A stretch of 64,000 nucleotides of DNA from Xenorhabdus griffiniae (GCF_001028135.1 NZ_LDNM01000031.1:1-64000); one strand, 5' to 3'; positions 30,896-42,084 are shown, counted from the stretch's first letter. Notes: generated by a model from the letters alone, not told the origin. Made by a program: numbers and translations.

Positions 30896-30967
30896 TTAAT
30901 GTTGTCTCAATTTACTTTTGTGTTTGGTCAATTGATGCGCCAGCTTATCTGCCAGTACAAGTGACAT
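30896..30967 (-). pseudogene. hpf: Remnant of hpf (ribosome hibernation promoting factor)
   Basis: The place between rpoN and ptsN where the 95-codon hpf gene normally lies holds only a 23-codon frame. It begins with ATG at 30967 behind a good ribosome binding site (AAGGA, 7 nt spacing) and ends ADKLAHQLTKHKSKLRQH, which is plainly the C-terminus of Hpf (E. coli ends DKLARQLTKHKEKLKQH). The start signals and the last 20 or so codons are kept, and about 70 codons between them are missing. The ribosome-binding beta-alpha domain is therefore gone, and no Hpf function is expected from this locus. The spacing to rpoN is normal. Confidence 0.85.
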
Positions 30968-30990
30968 AGTGTTTTCCTTCTCTGTGTTGT

Positions 30991-32436
30991 TCAAGCCAAT
31001 TTTTTACGTTGGTTTGAAGGCGGGATGGATAACGACTCTCTATATTTTGCGACTGTCCGGCGAGCCACTAGAATACCTTGTTCAGCGAGTATGCTGGTCA
31101 ATTTACTGTCACTCAGTGGTTTGACCGGGTTTTCTGCCGCGACCAGTTTTTTCACCAGAGCACGTATCGCGGTAGAAGAGGCTTCACCACCACTGTCGGT
31201 ATTGACGTGACTGGAGAAAAAATATTTAAGTTCAAAGATCCCGCGTGGACTATACAGGTATTTCTGGGTCGTCACGCGGGAAATGGTGGACTCATGCATG
31301 TCAATCTGATAGGCGATATCAGCCAATACCAGTGGTTTCATGTGTTCCTCACCATATTCAAAAAAATCTTGTTGCCGTTCAACAATACAACGGGCGACTT
31401 TCAGCAATGTTTCATTACGGCTTTCGAGGCTCTTGAGCAGCCATTTGGCCTCTTGCAAGTTATTGCGTATGAACAGGCTGTCACTCTCATTGTTGGCCCG
31501 TTGTCCCAGTGCTGCGTAGTGTTGGTTGATGCGCAGACGGGGGATGCTATCGGTATTTAGCCTGACTTGCCAGCTTTCATTTTCTCTCTGTATCAATACA
31601 TCTGGAATAACGTACTCGGATTCACCGGTATTGGCTACCAGGCCAGGTTTTGGTTCCAGTGACTGGATGATATCAATTGCCCCTTTCAGGGTACTTTCTT
31701 TTAATTTGCTCTGACGTAATAAATTACGGAAGTCTCGGTTACCCAGCAGTGCCAGGTAGTTGCTGACAATAAGTCTGGCATCATTCAGATAGGGTGTCTT
31801 TGGCGGCAGCATTGCAAGCTGGATAAGCAAACATTCGCGTAAGTCACGGGCAGCAACTCCGATCGGATCAAAATGTTGTACGCGTTTGAGAACGGTTTCG
31901 ACCTCTGCCAAAGCCAGTTCATCATCCCCGATACTGGCAAGGATTTCTTCGATAGAAATGGTCAGGTATCCGGAGTCATCAATGGCATCAATGATTGAAG
32001 TGGCAATAGCAGAGTCCGTTTCGGTAAAGGGCGTTAATCTTGCCTGCCACATGAGATAATCTTGCAAGGTTTGGGTAGTTTCACCCTGATATACGGGGAA
32101 ATCATCAGCGCTATAGTCGCTGTGAGTGCCTGATGGTGTGCCAGCGGTGTAAATTTCATCCCAACTGGCATCCAGTGGTAACTCTTCAGGCATATCCCTC
32201 TGTTCAAGCGCTTCACGGGTATCCATGACTTCGGTTTCGGCATCAGTATCAGAAAGTGCCTGATTCTCCACTTCCTGATGTGGGTCATCCTGTTCAAGCA
32301 GTGGGTTCGTTTCCAAAGCTTGCTGAATCTCCTGCTGAAGTTCAAGCGTAGACAGTTGTAACAAACGGATGGCTTGCTGGAGCTGTGGCGTCATCGTCAA
32401 TTGCTGACTGAGCCTGAGTTGCAGACTTTGCTTCAT
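30991..32436 (-). CDS. rpoN: RNA polymerase sigma-54 factor
   Basis: RpoN directs RNA polymerase to -24/-12 promoters for nitrogen assimilation and other functions, and needs enhancer-binding activators. The 481 residues show region I (Gln/Leu-rich [19 protein letters not shown]), an acidic region II (residues about 50-115), the core-binding domain, the helix-turn-helix near [19 protein letters not shown], and the C-terminal RpoN box [10 protein letters not shown]. It lies between lptB and the hpf remnant as in other enterobacteria. Confidence 0.98.
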   Translation of the reverse strand: MKQSLQLRLSQQLTMTPQLQQAIRLLQLSTLELQQEIQQALETNPLLEQDDPHQEVENQALSDTDAETEVMDTREALEQRDMPEELPLDASWDEIYTAGTPSGTHSDYSADDFPVYQGETTQTLQDYLMWQARLTPFTETDSAIATSIIDAIDDSGYLTISIEEILASIGDDELALAEVETVLKRVQHFDPIGVAARDLRECLLIQLAMLPPKTPYLNDARLIVSNYLALLGNRDFRNLLRQSKLKESTLKGAIDIIQSLEPKPGLVANTGESEYVIPDVLIQRENESWQVRLNTDSIPRLRINQHYAALGQRANNESDSLFIRNNLQEAKWLLKSLESRNETLLKVARCIVERQQDFFEYGEEHMKPLVLADIAYQIDMHESTISRVTTQKYLYSPRGIFELKYFFSSHVNTDSGGEASSTAIRALVKKLVAAENPVKPLSDSKLTSILAEQGILVARRTVAKYRESLSIPPSNQRKKLA

Positions 32437-32505
32437 AACGTTACCACTTTCTCCTTAGTCTGGCCTGAATAGTTCCTTGAATCGCATCTGATAGAAGGAT
32501 AAGTG

Positions 32506-33231
32506 TTAAAGCCGGAAACCTTCACCCAAATAGACGCGTTTGACCTGCTCGTTATTCAGGATGTCATTTGGTGTACCGTGGGCAATCAAATGGCCCTGAC
32601 TGACGATATAGGCACGTTCGCAGACATCCAGTGTTTCACGCACATTGTGGTCGGTAATCAGGACACCTAATCCGTAATCCCGCAGATGTTGAATGATCTT
32701 TTTAATATCCAGTACGGAAATGGGGTCAACGCCGGCAAAAGGTTCATCCAGCAGGATGAATTTGGGATTGGCGGCCAGTGCACGGGCAATCTCCACACGA
32801 CGGCGTTCACCACCGGAAAGTGATTGACCAAGGCTATCACGCAAGTGGGAGATGTGAAACTCTTCCATCAACTCTTCTGCCCGTGTTTTTCTCTGCTCCT
32901 GATTCAGATCATTGCGGATCTCCAGTACCGCCATCAAATTATCGAATACACTCAAACGACGGAAGATGGAAGCTTCCTGAGGCAAATAACCTATCCCCCG
33001 GCGTGCACGTTCATGCAGGGGCAGCAGGCTGATATCGTCTTCATCAATGGTGATAGAGCCGGCATCACGGGCAACAATGCCGACGACCATATAGAAAGTG
33101 GTGGTTTTGCCTGCTCCATTAGGGCCAAGTAAGCCAACAATCTCCCCTGACTTCACGTTTAGGCTGACGTTCTCAACGACCTTACGGCCTTTGTAGGCTT
33201 TCGCCAGATTTTCTGCGTTTAATATTGCCAT
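32506..33231 (-). CDS. lptB: LPS export ABC transporter ATP-binding protein LptB
   Basis: LptB is the ATPase that powers extraction of lipopolysaccharide from the inner membrane by LptFG. The 241 residues carry Walker A GPNGAGKT, the signature [16 protein letters not shown], Walker [13 protein letters not shown], and a switch His in LITDHNVRE. It starts 7 nt after the lptA stop in the lptC-lptA-lptB-rpoN cluster. Confidence 0.98.
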   Translation of the reverse strand: MAILNAENLAKAYKGRKVVENVSLNVKSGEIVGLLGPNGAGKTTTFYMVVGIVARDAGSITIDEDDISLLPLHERARRGIGYLPQEASIFRRLSVFDNLMAVLEIRNDLNQEQRKTRAEELMEEFHISHLRDSLGQSLSGGERRRVEIARALAANPKFILLDEPFAGVDPISVLDIKKIIQHLRDYGLGVLITDHNVRETLDVCERAYIVSQGHLIAHGTPNDILNNEQVKRVYLGEGFRL

Positions 33232-33237
33232 CAGTCG

Positions 33238-33786
33238 TTATTTACCCTTTTTCTGAGTGTCAGCGCCGTTAACACCAGAACCTTTTTCTTGCAGCTGGGC
33301 AGGTAACAGGACGGTGGTGACATGTTTACCTTTATCACTAAACGCTTCCATTTGTTGTGTCGGTACGAGATAAGTGATTTTATCGCCTTTGATATTGCTG
33401 TCTAGCTGTTCAAGATAGGCGTTTTCCATTAGGGTAACCAGCTCTTTATCCATCTCATAGCGCATCTTTAATGCATGGCCCTTGAGGGGCTTACCATCAT
33501 CTTGCAATTGGTAAAAAGTGGCAGGATTGCCGAATGCTTCAATAACGGTCTTGTCGGAATTTCCTTCCGGGCGGGTCACAACGACTTTATCTGCATGAAT
33601 GTCGATTGAGCCTTGTTTTACGATAACATTATCCGTAAATGTGGCAACGTTGCCCGTTAAATCTAACGACTGTCTTGCTGAGTCGATGGTAATGGGTTTT
33701 TTTGTATCATCTTTTAAGGCCAGTACGGGCAGGCTGACGGCAAAAAGTGTACTGGCAATAACGGAATTACGGATTAGGTTGTTCAT
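33238..33786 (-). CDS. lptA: LPS transport periplasmic protein LptA
   Basis: LptA forms the periplasmic bridge that carries lipopolysaccharide from LptC to LptD. The ATG at 33786 gives MNNLIRNSVIASTLFAVSLPVLA as a signal peptide (cleavage before LKDD); an ATG four codons upstream is also in frame. The OstA/LptA beta-jellyroll includes DSARQSLDLTGNVATFTDNV. The start lies within the 3' end of lptC, so the two are translationally coupled. Confidence 0.95.
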   Translation of the reverse strand: MNNLIRNSVIASTLFAVSLPVLALKDDTKKPITIDSARQSLDLTGNVATFTDNVIVKQGSIDIHADKVVVTRPEGNSDKTVIEAFGNPATFYQLQDDGKPLKGHALKMRYEMDKELVTLMENAYLEQLDSNIKGDKITYLVPTQQMEAFSDKGKHVTTVLLPAQLQEKGSGVNGADTQKKGK

Positions 33787-34360
33787 GTGAGATCTCATAT
33801 TGAGTGGTCACCTTTTCAATCAGTTCAGCAGTTTTGTTTCGCAGATTGCCACGCATTTTCATGCCAACAGATTTCAGACCGACCCCAATAAGGGTGACTC
33901 GGTCATCAGATGCGACATCTTGGGTTGTCAGATTGACGATCGCATTGTCTGTTGTGATCCGCTGCAATTGTGACGCATCGTTCAGGCTATCCACTTGGAC
34001 ATCCCCGTACAGATAGAGCATCTTATCTTGGGTCAGTTTGGCCGTGTTGGCACGTACTGTCCATGTTGCTACCGGGGTTCCGGGGGGACCATCGGGGGCA
34101 AATGTTGTCAATACCGGGTTGGTAAACCAGGTCAGTTTAGTTTCCGTATAGTTTTTAACATCGTCAGCGACCAGTTTGTAAGATAATTTACCTTCCGGAT
34201 CGTAGACAAAAGTAATGGCTTCCTGGGTTTGATAAGCAGGATAACCATCATCCGCAATGGCTGATGAGGCATCATCATTGACACTCGATAAATTCCAGCC
34301 AATCAGCGCAAGCGCGATCAGTGCCAGTAGTGCGATCAGCCAGGATTGAAATTTGCTCAT
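33767..34360 (-). CDS. lptC: LPS export protein LptC
   Basis: LptC is a bitopic inner-membrane protein that receives lipopolysaccharide from LptBFG and passes it to LptA. The 197 residues have one N-terminal membrane helix (WLIALLALIALALIGWNL) and a periplasmic jellyroll with NTAKLTQDKMLYLYGDVQVD. The 3' end overlaps lptA. kdsC lies 18 nt upstream, so sugar synthesis and export genes share one operon. Confidence 0.95.
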   Translation of the reverse strand: MSKFQSWLIALLALIALALIGWNLSSVNDDASSAIADDGYPAYQTQEAITFVYDPEGKLSYKLVADDVKNYTETKLTWFTNPVLTTFAPDGPPGTPVATWTVRANTAKLTQDKMLYLYGDVQVDSLNDASQLQRITTDNAIVNLTTQDVASDDRVTLIGVGLKSVGMKMRGNLRNKTAELIEKVTTQYEISHEQPNP

Positions 34361-34378
34361 TCTTTTTTCAGTTTTAAT

Positions 34379-34942
34379 TTATATGGATAATCCTTTGGCA
34401 TCTTCGAGCTTATTCTGAGCGAAGAGTACCAAATCACACAGTTCCCTGACTGCACCGCGGCCGCCGGCAATCTGAGTCACATAATCTGCTTTTGGCAACA
34501 GTAATGGGTGGGCATCAGCAACTGCAACAGATAATCCCACTTGTGCCATGACCGGCCAGTCAATAAGGTCATCACCAATATAGGCGACTTGCTCTGGCTG
34601 CAACGCTAGTTTATCCAACAGTTCCTTATACGCCAAAACCTTATCGTTTTGTCCTTGGTAAAGATAGGTAATACCCAGTGTTTCTGCCCGATTTTCCAGC
34701 AGTTTTGCTTTGCGGCCAGTGATGATGGCCACTTCAATACCGGAGGTGATTAAACAGCGGATGCCATAACCATCACGAACGTTAAAGGCTTTCAGCTCTT
34801 CGCCTTCATTGCCCATGTAGATAAGCCCATCAGACATTACGCCATCAACATCACAAATCAGTAAACGGATTTGGCGGGCTTTTTCTATAATGACTTTATT
34901 AACTGGGCCATAACAGGTGTTCAGGTACTCTTTTTGACTCAT
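34379..34942 (-). CDS. kdsC: 3-deoxy-D-manno-octulosonate 8-phosphate phosphatase
   Basis: KdsC removes phosphate from KDO 8-phosphate during synthesis of the lipopolysaccharide inner core. The 187 residues are a HAD-family phosphatase with the nucleophile motif ICDVDGVMSDGLIYMG, the Thr-containing AIITGRKAKLLENRA, and the metal-binding AYIGDDLIDWPVM. The C-terminal GGRGAVRELCDLVL closes the tetramer active site in relatives. It is downstream of kdsD. Confidence 0.97.
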   Translation of the reverse strand: MSQKEYLNTCYGPVNKVIIEKARQIRLLICDVDGVMSDGLIYMGNEGEELKAFNVRDGYGIRCLITSGIEVAIITGRKAKLLENRAETLGITYLYQGQNDKVLAYKELLDKLALQPEQVAYIGDDLIDWPVMAQVGLSVAVADAHPLLLPKADYVTQIAGGRGAVRELCDLVLFAQNKLEDAKGLSI

Positions 34943-35004
34943 TAAGACATTCTCTTAAGATTGATATCATGCTTGTTTGTGTCAGTTTACTTGCTTTATA
35001 GAAG

Positions 35005-35049
35005 ACCGGCCTACACAATACCGGCCTACACAACACCGGCCTGCAAAAG
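35005..35049. repeat. 15-bp tandem repeat covering the kdsD stop codon
   Basis: Three consecutive 15-bp units start at 35005, 35020 and 35035 with the shared core ACCGGCCTACACAA; the third has diverged after ACCGGCCT. On the minus strand each duplicated unit contains a TAG. The kdsD stop (35026-35028) is inside the second unit, and the first unit repeats it. The simplest explanation is duplication of the 3' end of the gene by slippage. Confidence 0.8.
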
Positions 35050-35994
35050 ATCGTGCATGTGTAATACACCCAGTAATTTGTCACCTTCTGTGACCAAAAG
35101 TGAGGTGATATGGCGTGATTGCATCAGGTTTAGCGCGTCAACCGCCAGTGCATTGGGTTTAATCCGAATACCGCCGGCAGTCATGACATCTGAGATTTTT
35201 GCATTGTTTAAATCAATGCCCATATCGAAAACACGGCGTAAATCGCCATCGGTAAAAATACCACTGATTTGCCTGTCATCATCACAAATAACCGTCATGC
35301 CCAATTTTTTGCGGGTGATTTCCACTAAAGCCTCACGCAGCGTCGCTGTCCGGGGAACCCGGGGAATGTCATTACCCGTGGTCATTAAATCACTGGCCAG
35401 CAGCAGAAGTTTGCGTCCGAGTGTTCCCCCCGGATGGGAAAGCGCGAAGTCTTCGGCCGTAAAGCCACGGGCCTGCAAGAGCGCAAGGGCTAATGCATCG
35501 CCCATGACGAGTGTGGCGGTGGTGCTGGTGGTGGGGGCTAATCCCAATGGACAGGCTTCTTGTGGAACTTTGATACACAAGTGGATGTCTGCGGCTTTGC
35601 CCATGTTACTGTTGCGATTATTTGTCATGCAGATGAGCGGGACTTTTTGCCGCTTGAGTACGGAAATTAACGCCAGAATTTCATTTGATTCACCGGAATT
35701 GGAAATCGCCAGCACGATATCTTTTGCTGTGACCATGCCGAGATCACCATGGCTGGCTTCGCCAGGATGGACAAAGAACGAAGGCGTACCGGTGCTGGCA
35801 AATGTCGCAGCGATTTTTCGTCCAATATGACCAGATTTGCCCATCCCCATCACAATGACTTTTCCTTCACAACTAAACATTAATTCACAGGCTTGGCTGA
35901 AATCGTCATTAATGTATTGTGCCAGACCAGCCAGCCCTTCAAGTTCAATCTGTAATACTTGCTTACCTGCTTGCTGAAAATCGATTTTAGGCAT
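35026..35994 (-). CDS. kdsD: D-arabinose 5-phosphate isomerase KdsD
   Basis: KdsD converts ribulose 5-phosphate to arabinose 5-phosphate, the first step to KDO. The ATG at 35994 gives MPKIDFQQAGKQVL and 322 residues; a TTG eight codons upstream is less likely. The SIS sugar-isomerase domain (VMGMGKSGHIGRKIAATF, FVHPGEASHGDLGM) is followed by two CBS domains (about residues 200-322). The 3' end contains a 15-bp tandem duplication spanning the stop codon. The gene lies just downstream of calX. Confidence 0.95.
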   Translation of the reverse strand: MPKIDFQQAGKQVLQIELEGLAGLAQYINDDFSQACELMFSCEGKVIVMGMGKSGHIGRKIAATFASTGTPSFFVHPGEASHGDLGMVTAKDIVLAISNSGESNEILALISVLKRQKVPLICMTNNRNSNMGKAADIHLCIKVPQEACPLGLAPTTSTTATLVMGDALALALLQARGFTAEDFALSHPGGTLGRKLLLLASDLMTTGNDIPRVPRTATLREALVEITRKKLGMTVICDDDRQISGIFTDGDLRRVFDMGIDLNNAKISDVMTAGGIRIKPNALAVDALNLMQSRHITSLLVTEGDKLLGVLHMHDLLQAGVV

Positions 35995-36018
35995 TTTTAT
36001 TTCCCACTCAATTGGCAA

Positions 36019-36996
36019 TTACTCAGTACCGTAACAATTAGAAACAAAAAGTACGACAAAATAAGCGATAAAACAGCCCAGTAGCAAGATGCCGTTCAAT
36101 CGGTTCAGTCGATGCTTTCTTCCCAGACAAAATACCGTGAATAGTATACTCGCGGCCATCATGACCCAAAAATCCCGGGAAAATGCTTGAGGTGAAAAGG
36201 CACTGGGGGAAAGTATGGCTGGGATACCCAGAACAAGAGTGGTATTGAATACGTTGGAGCCAACAATATTGCCCATAGCCATGTCATTCTCACCTTTTAT
36301 GGCCGCAGCAATAGTGGTGGCAAGCTCAGGCAAGCTGGTTCCTACGGCAAGCATGGTCAGGCCAATCACCAGTTCGCTGACACCGTAAATACGTGCAATA
36401 ACGGTTGCATTATCAATCACCATACGGGTAGAAATGGGAAGAATAATTAACCCCAGAACGACCCAGAGAAGCGCAATTGCTTTATTGCCTTCGAGCGGCA
36501 ATTCGGCATTTCGTTCCTGGGTATAGCTATCAGCCCTATTGTGTTGAGAGAAAGCGGTCATCTTTATCATCAGAGAAATAAAGAAGAGGGCTGAAAACAC
36601 TAAAAGAATACCATCCAGTCGGCTCAGGTAGCCATTGGACAACAAATATCCTGCAAATGCGGTGATCGCCAACATCAGGGGCACTTCTTGTCGCAGAATT
36701 TCTGATTTTACCCCGATTGGCCGAATGAGCGCTGCGGCTCCCGTAATGAGCAACAGGTTAGTAATATTGGAACCAATGGCATTGCCGATGGCCATGTCTG
36801 GCTGTCCGTCTAAAATGGCTGTGACAGAAACCATCAGTTCTGGCAGGGAGGTTCCTATTCCCATAATAACCAGGCCGACAATAAAAGGGGGAATTTTCAT
36901 GATGCGGGCAAAAACGGCCGCACCATAAACTAATCTATCGGAACCATATACCAGTAAAATCAACCCGGTAATGAGCAGTACAATTGTCAGAAACAT
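36019..36996 (-). CDS. Calcium/sodium antiporter CalX (YrbG)
   Basis: YrbG-type proteins are inner-membrane Ca2+/Na+ exchangers with two inverted alpha-repeats. The 325 residues form about ten helices. The repeats are recognised by GIGTSLPELMVSVTAI near residue 46 and AVGTSLPELATTIAAAIKGE near residue 217, each followed by an MAxGNxxGSN motif (MAIGNAIGSNITN, MAMGNIVGSNVFN). It is first in the minus-strand kds-lpt cluster and diverges from mlaF. Confidence 0.93.
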   Translation of the reverse strand: MFLTIVLLITGLILLVYGSDRLVYGAAVFARIMKIPPFIVGLVIMGIGTSLPELMVSVTAILDGQPDMAIGNAIGSNITNLLLITGAAALIRPIGVKSEILRQEVPLMLAITAFAGYLLSNGYLSRLDGILLVFSALFFISLMIKMTAFSQHNRADSYTQERNAELPLEGNKAIALLWVVLGLIILPISTRMVIDNATVIARIYGVSELVIGLTMLAVGTSLPELATTIAAAIKGENDMAMGNIVGSNVFNTTLVLGIPAILSPSAFSPQAFSRDFWVMMAASILFTVFCLGRKHRLNRLNGILLLGCFIAYFVVLFVSNCYGTE

Positions 36997-37222
36997 GAGG
37001 TTCCCTTAAATAAGTTTTATTCCGAGCATAATGCTAATAATGGTTGATTTTTAAACATGGAATGTTTATTCAGCTAGACTTATACATTCTGACGATCCCG
37101 CGATAAAAAGTAAAATTTGTCACAACATTGCTAACGCAAATTGGACAATTTTTTGTAGTATGCATGATTAATTTTTTAAATACAGTCATGAAGACAGTTC
37201 TATTAACGGTTAGGGGCTATCA
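36997..37222. other. calX-mlaF divergent promoter region
   Basis: 226 nt of AT-rich DNA between divergent operons. It should hold promoters for the kds-lpt cluster (minus) and mlaFEDCB (plus). I cannot choose specific -10/-35 boxes with confidence. Confidence 0.45.
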
Positions 37223-38029
37223 ATGATGAGTCAACAAACAGCAAATCTTATTGAGATCTGCGGAATGCATTTCACCCGAGGCCAGCGCCCGATTTTTGCT
37301 GATATTAATCTGACCGTTCCGAAAGGAAAAGTTACCGCCATTATGGGACCTTCCGGTATAGGAAAAACCACCTTGCTGCGTTTGATTGGGGGGCAAATTC
37401 GCCCTGAGCGCGGTGAAATTTGGTTTGATGGCGATAATATTCCGGCATTGTCCCGCCCGCGTCTGTATGCTGCCCGCAAGAAAATGAGCATGTTATTTCA
37501 GTCAGGTGCCTTGTTCACTGATCTGAATGTTTTTGACAATGTGGCTTTTCCCCTGCGTGAGCATACTCAACTGCCTGAAGTGTTGATTCACACAACCGTG
37601 ATGATGAAGCTGGAAGCGGTCGGGTTGCGTGGCGCTGCGCACTTGATGCCATCGGAACTCTCTGGCGGTATGGCAAGGCGAGCCGCATTAGCAAGGGCGA
37701 TTGCACTCGATCCTGACTTGATCATGTTTGATGAACCCTTTGTGGGTCAAGACCCCATCACGATGGGTGTTTTGGTGAAGCTGATCGATGAGCTGAATCA
37801 TGCGCTTGGTGTTACGTGTGTTGTGGTTTCCCACGACGTGCCTGAAGTACTGAGTATTGCCGATTATGCTTATATTGTGGCTGAGAAGAAAGTGATCGCA
37901 GAAGGTACTCCCGATCAGTTGAGAATGAATCAGGATCAACGGGTACGGCAGTTTCTTGATGGTATTGCTGATGGACCTGTACCTTTCCGTTTCCCGGCCG
38001 GGGATTACAAAACTGAGTTATTAGGATGA
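37223..38029 (+). CDS. mlaF: Phospholipid transport ATP-binding protein MlaF
   Basis: MlaF is the ATPase of the MlaFEDB complex, which moves phospholipids between the inner membrane and MlaC to keep the outer leaflet lipid-asymmetric. The 268 residues carry Walker [17 protein letters not shown], the signature [17 protein letters not shown], and Walker [16 protein letters not shown]. The C-terminal extension ends [13 protein letters not shown], typical of MlaF. Two adjacent ATG codons at 37223 and 37226 are both possible starts. Confidence 0.97.
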   Translation: MMSQQTANLIEICGMHFTRGQRPIFADINLTVPKGKVTAIMGPSGIGKTTLLRLIGGQIRPERGEIWFDGDNIPALSRPRLYAARKKMSMLFQSGALFTDLNVFDNVAFPLREHTQLPEVLIHTTVMMKLEAVGLRGAAHLMPSELSGGMARRAALARAIALDPDLIMFDEPFVGQDPITMGVLVKLIDELNHALGVTCVVVSHDVPEVLSIADYAYIVAEKKVIAEGTPDQLRMNQDQRVRQFLDGIADGPVPFRFPAGDYKTELLG

Positions 38030-38033
38030 TGGA

Positions 38034-38822
38034 ATGTTGATGTTAACACGGGCATTAGCCGCAATGGGCCGACGTACGATTGAGGTTACGGCTTCATTCG
38101 GACGTGCGGGCTTTATGCTGTTTAATGCAATCATTGGTAAGCCAGAACCAGCCAAACAATGGACACTATTGCGTCAGCAACTGTATAGCGTAGGTGTGCA
38201 GTCGCTTCTGATTATTGTGGTTTCAGGGCTGTTTATTGGCATGGTGTTGGCCTTACAGGGCTATCTGGTTTTAACCACATTTAGTGCGGAAGGCAGCCTT
38301 GGCATGATGGTGGCGTTATCACTACTACGTGAACTGGGACCTGTGGTGACTGCACTACTGTTTGCGGGGCGAGCGGGTTCAGCGTTGACCGCCGAAATTG
38401 GTTTGATGAAAGCCACTGAACAGATTTCCAGTCTGGAAATGATGGCGGTTGATCCGCTGCGCCGCGTTATTGCCCCGCGTTTTTGGGCTGGTTTTATCAG
38501 TCTGCCTTTACTCTCCTTGATCTTTGTGGCGGTGGGGATCTTGGGTGGCGCAATAGTCGGTGTGGATTGGAAAGGCATTGATGGGGGCTTTTTCTGGTCG
38601 TCCATGCAATCTGCGGTGGAATGGCAAAAAGATTTGCTCAACTGTTTTCTCAAGAGCGTGGCTTTTTCTATTACGGTAACCTGGATTGCACTGTTCAATG
38701 GTTATGACGCTATCCCAACATCGGAAGGGATCAGCAGGGCAACGACGCGCACGGTAGTTCATGCGTCGTTGGCGGTATTGGGTTTGGATTTTGTGCTGAC
38801 AGCACTGATGTTTGGGAACTAA
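38034..38822 (+). CDS. mlaE: Phospholipid transport permease MlaE
   Basis: MlaE is the membrane-spanning permease of the Mla complex. The 262 residues show several hydrophobic helices and the family signatures [40 protein letters not shown] and [19 protein letters not shown]. It starts 4 nt after the mlaF stop. The ATG two codons later (38040) could also be used. Confidence 0.97.
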   Translation: MLMLTRALAAMGRRTIEVTASFGRAGFMLFNAIIGKPEPAKQWTLLRQQLYSVGVQSLLIIVVSGLFIGMVLALQGYLVLTTFSAEGSLGMMVALSLLRELGPVVTALLFAGRAGSALTAEIGLMKATEQISSLEMMAVDPLRRVIAPRFWAGFISLPLLSLIFVAVGILGGAIVGVDWKGIDGGFFWSSMQSAVEWQKDLLNCFLKSVAFSITVTWIALFNGYDAIPTSEGISRATTRTVVHASLAVLGLDFVLTALMFGN

Positions 38823-38826
38823 TTCG

Positions 38827-39339
38827 ATGCAAAGCAAGAAAAATGAAATTTGGGTGGGCGCTTTTGTCTTGATTGCGTTGGCTGCAATCGTATTTTTGTG
38901 CCTCAAAGTTGCAGATATCCGATCTTTCGGCAGCCAGCCAACTTATCGTGTATATGCCACATTTGACAATATTGGTGGTCTGAAAGTCCGTTCACCGGTG
39001 AAAGTTGGCGGGGTAGTTGTTGGTCGCGTGGAGAAAATCTGGCTGGATCACAAAACTTATACGCCACAAGTTGAATTGGATATTTTCACGCAATACGACA
39101 ATATTCCAAATACCAGCTCGCTTTCTATCCGAACTTCAGGGTTACTGGGAGAGCAATATATTTCTCTCAATATCGGGTTTGATGACCCTGATTTAGGGAC
39201 TGCCATGTTGAAAGATGGCGATCGTATTGAAGATACCAAGCCTGCGATGGTACTTGAAGATTTGATTGGACAGTTCTTGTATAAGAGTAGTAGCGGGAAT
39301 CAAGGAAAATCCGCTTCGGCACCTGAACAAGCACATTAA
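38827..39339 (+). CDS. mlaD: Phospholipid transport MCE protein MlaD
   Basis: MlaD is a membrane-anchored MCE-domain protein that forms a hexameric ring through which phospholipids pass. The ATG at 38827 gives [20 protein letters not shown], the family start. One N-terminal helix is followed by the MCE domain ([38 protein letters not shown]). The C-terminal tail after residue 150 is flexible and Ser/Gly/Ala-rich. Confidence 0.96.
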   Translation: MQSKKNEIWVGAFVLIALAAIVFLCLKVADIRSFGSQPTYRVYATFDNIGGLKVRSPVKVGGVVVGRVEKIWLDHKTYTPQVELDIFTQYDNIPNTSSLSIRTSGLLGEQYISLNIGFDDPDLGTAMLKDGDRIEDTKPAMVLEDLIGQFLYKSSSGNQGKSASAPEQAH

Positions 39340-39373
39340 GTTAGCAATCCACTGCTTAGGAGAAATAACACTT

Positions 39374-40003
39374 ATGTTTAAGCGATTACTTATGATTGCA
39401 TTGCTGGTGGTTGCGCCATTGGCCAGCGCTACAGATCAAACCAACCCCTACGCATTGATGAAAGATGCGGCGGAAAAAACGTTTAGCCATTTGAAGAGCG
39501 AGCAACCGAAAATTCAGGCTAATCCAGACGTTTTGCGCCAGATTGTGCGTCAAGAATTGCTGCCTTATGTACAGATAAAATATGCAGGAGCACTGGTTCT
39601 GGGACCTTACTACAAACAAGCCACACCGGAGCAGCGTGATGCTTATTTCAAGACGTTTGAATCCTATCTGGAGCAGGCATATGGTCAGGCCCTGGCGATG
39701 TATCACGGACAAGATTATCAGATTGCACCAGAACAGCCGTTGGGTGATAAGACGATAGTGGCCATTCGTGTCACGATTACCGATCCTAATGGACAGCCGC
39801 CAGTTCGTTTAGATTTTCAATGGCGTAAAAACAGTAAGACAGGTTATTGGCAGGCTTACGACATGATCGCAGAAGGTGTGAGCATGATCACAACCAAGCA
39901 GAATGAATGGGCGGATATCCTGCGTCAGAAAGGTATTGATGGCCTGACTGAACAATTAGCCATCAGCGCGAAAGCCCCGATCACGTTAGAAAAGAAAAAG
40001 TGA
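39374..40003 (+). CDS. mlaC: Phospholipid-binding protein MlaC
   Basis: MlaC is the soluble periplasmic shuttle that carries phospholipid between MlaD and the outer-membrane MlaA complex. The ATG at 39374 gives a signal peptide [19 protein letters not shown] with cleavage before TDQ, and an AGGAG ribosome binding site is upstream. That makes 209 residues. Typical segments are [19 protein letters not shown] and [18 protein letters not shown]. Confidence 0.96.
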   Translation: MFKRLLMIALLVVAPLASATDQTNPYALMKDAAEKTFSHLKSEQPKIQANPDVLRQIVRQELLPYVQIKYAGALVLGPYYKQATPEQRDAYFKTFESYLEQAYGQALAMYHGQDYQIAPEQPLGDKTIVAIRVTITDPNGQPPVRLDFQWRKNSKTGYWQAYDMIAEGVSMITTKQNEWADILRQKGIDGLTEQLAISAKAPITLEKKK

Positions 40004-40004
40004 T

Positions 40005-40358
40005 ATGGAAAAAGCGACTTTTGATAACGGTATGATGAGTAACAAAAACGTCAATCAGAGAACCGTTAGCTGGGAAAAAGCGGGGAGTACTTTGTTTCTG
40101 CAAGGCACATTGGATCGTGATAGCTTGCTGCCTCTTTGGCAACAAAAAGAGCAAGCTCTGGGGGGCATTGACAATATTGATGTCTCCCAATTAAGCCGTG
40201 TGGATTCTACGGGGTTGGCTCTGTTCGTTCAATTAAAAGGAGAATGCCAGAAACGTGGCGGGACACTGACCTTTTCAGGTATAGGGGAACGCCTTGGCAC
40301 GTTGATAGCGTTATATGGTTTGCAAGCGCTTCTTGACGAGGATCAGCCCAAAGCGTAA
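40005..40358 (+). CDS. mlaB: Phospholipid transport STAS-domain protein MlaB
   Basis: MlaB is a small cytoplasmic STAS-domain protein that stabilises and activates MlaF. The STAS core contains LFLQGTLDRDSLLPLWQQ and IDVSQLSRVDSTGLALFVQL, with the conserved Ser/Thr of the anti-sigma-antagonist fold. The ATG at 40005 follows the mlaC stop by one base and gives 117 residues, about 20 more than E. coli; an ATG at 40035 would give 107. A strong terminator follows. Confidence 0.92.
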   Translation: MEKATFDNGMMSNKNVNQRTVSWEKAGSTLFLQGTLDRDSLLPLWQQKEQALGGIDNIDVSQLSRVDSTGLALFVQLKGECQKRGGTLTFSGIGERLGTLIALYGLQALLDEDQPKA

Positions 40359-40377
40359 TTCTTTTTTTGATCATCAG

Positions 40378-40413
40378 CGCCCTTGTAAGCCATCAACTTA
40401 CAGGGGCGTTTTT
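40378..40413 (+). terminator. mla operon terminator
   Basis: CGCCCTTGTAAG (40378-40389) pairs with CTTACAGGGGCG (40397-40408) with one wobble, followed by TTTTT. This is a strong intrinsic terminator 20 nt after mlaB. Confidence 0.85.
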
Positions 40414-40494
40414 CTTGGTTTAAGAGTTGCCTGTATTCCATTAGGATAGGCATCTACTATTATTTTAACGCTAAAGACGAGTGTGAGCAGATTT

Positions 40495-40749
40495 ATGGAT
40501 ACAAATGAAATCAAAAGAGTGCTGATGGAAAAATTGGCACTTGATGACGTTATCGTCAGCGGTGACGGCAGCCACTTTCAGGTTATTGCCGTTGGCGCAT
40601 TTTTTGATGGCCTGAGCCGAGTTAAACAACAGCAGGCTGTTTATGCTCCTTTGATGGAATACATCGCGGATAACCGCATTCACGCGTTGTCAATCAAAGC
40701 CTATACACCGGCACAGTGGCAGCGTGACCGTAAGCTTCAGGGACTTTGA
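40495..40749 (+). CDS. ibaG: BolA-family iron metabolism protein IbaG
   Basis: IbaG is a BolA-type protein that works with monothiol glutaredoxin Grx4 on [2Fe-2S] clusters and responds to acid stress. The ATG at 40495 gives [14 protein letters not shown], aligned to E. coli, and 84 residues. Conserved segments are [30 protein letters not shown] and [10 protein letters not shown], including the His that binds the cluster. It stands between the mla terminator and murA. Confidence 0.95.
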   Translation: MDTNEIKRVLMEKLALDDVIVSGDGSHFQVIAVGAFFDGLSRVKQQQAVYAPLMEYIADNRIHALSIKAYTPAQWQRDRKLQGL

Positions 40750-40803
40750 CGTTGTTTGCCTCGCCGCGAACAGCACACTTTGAATTAAATAAGAGAATCA
40801 TGA

Positions 40804-42069
<1,266 letters not shown>

Positions 42070-42084
42070 ACGGAACTAGATATT

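Noticed and set aside
34899-35084. 61-codon minus-strand open frame with repeated RPVLCRPVLCRPV
   Set aside because: Read through the tandem repeat at the kdsD end in a different frame. The repeat explains the periodic peptide.
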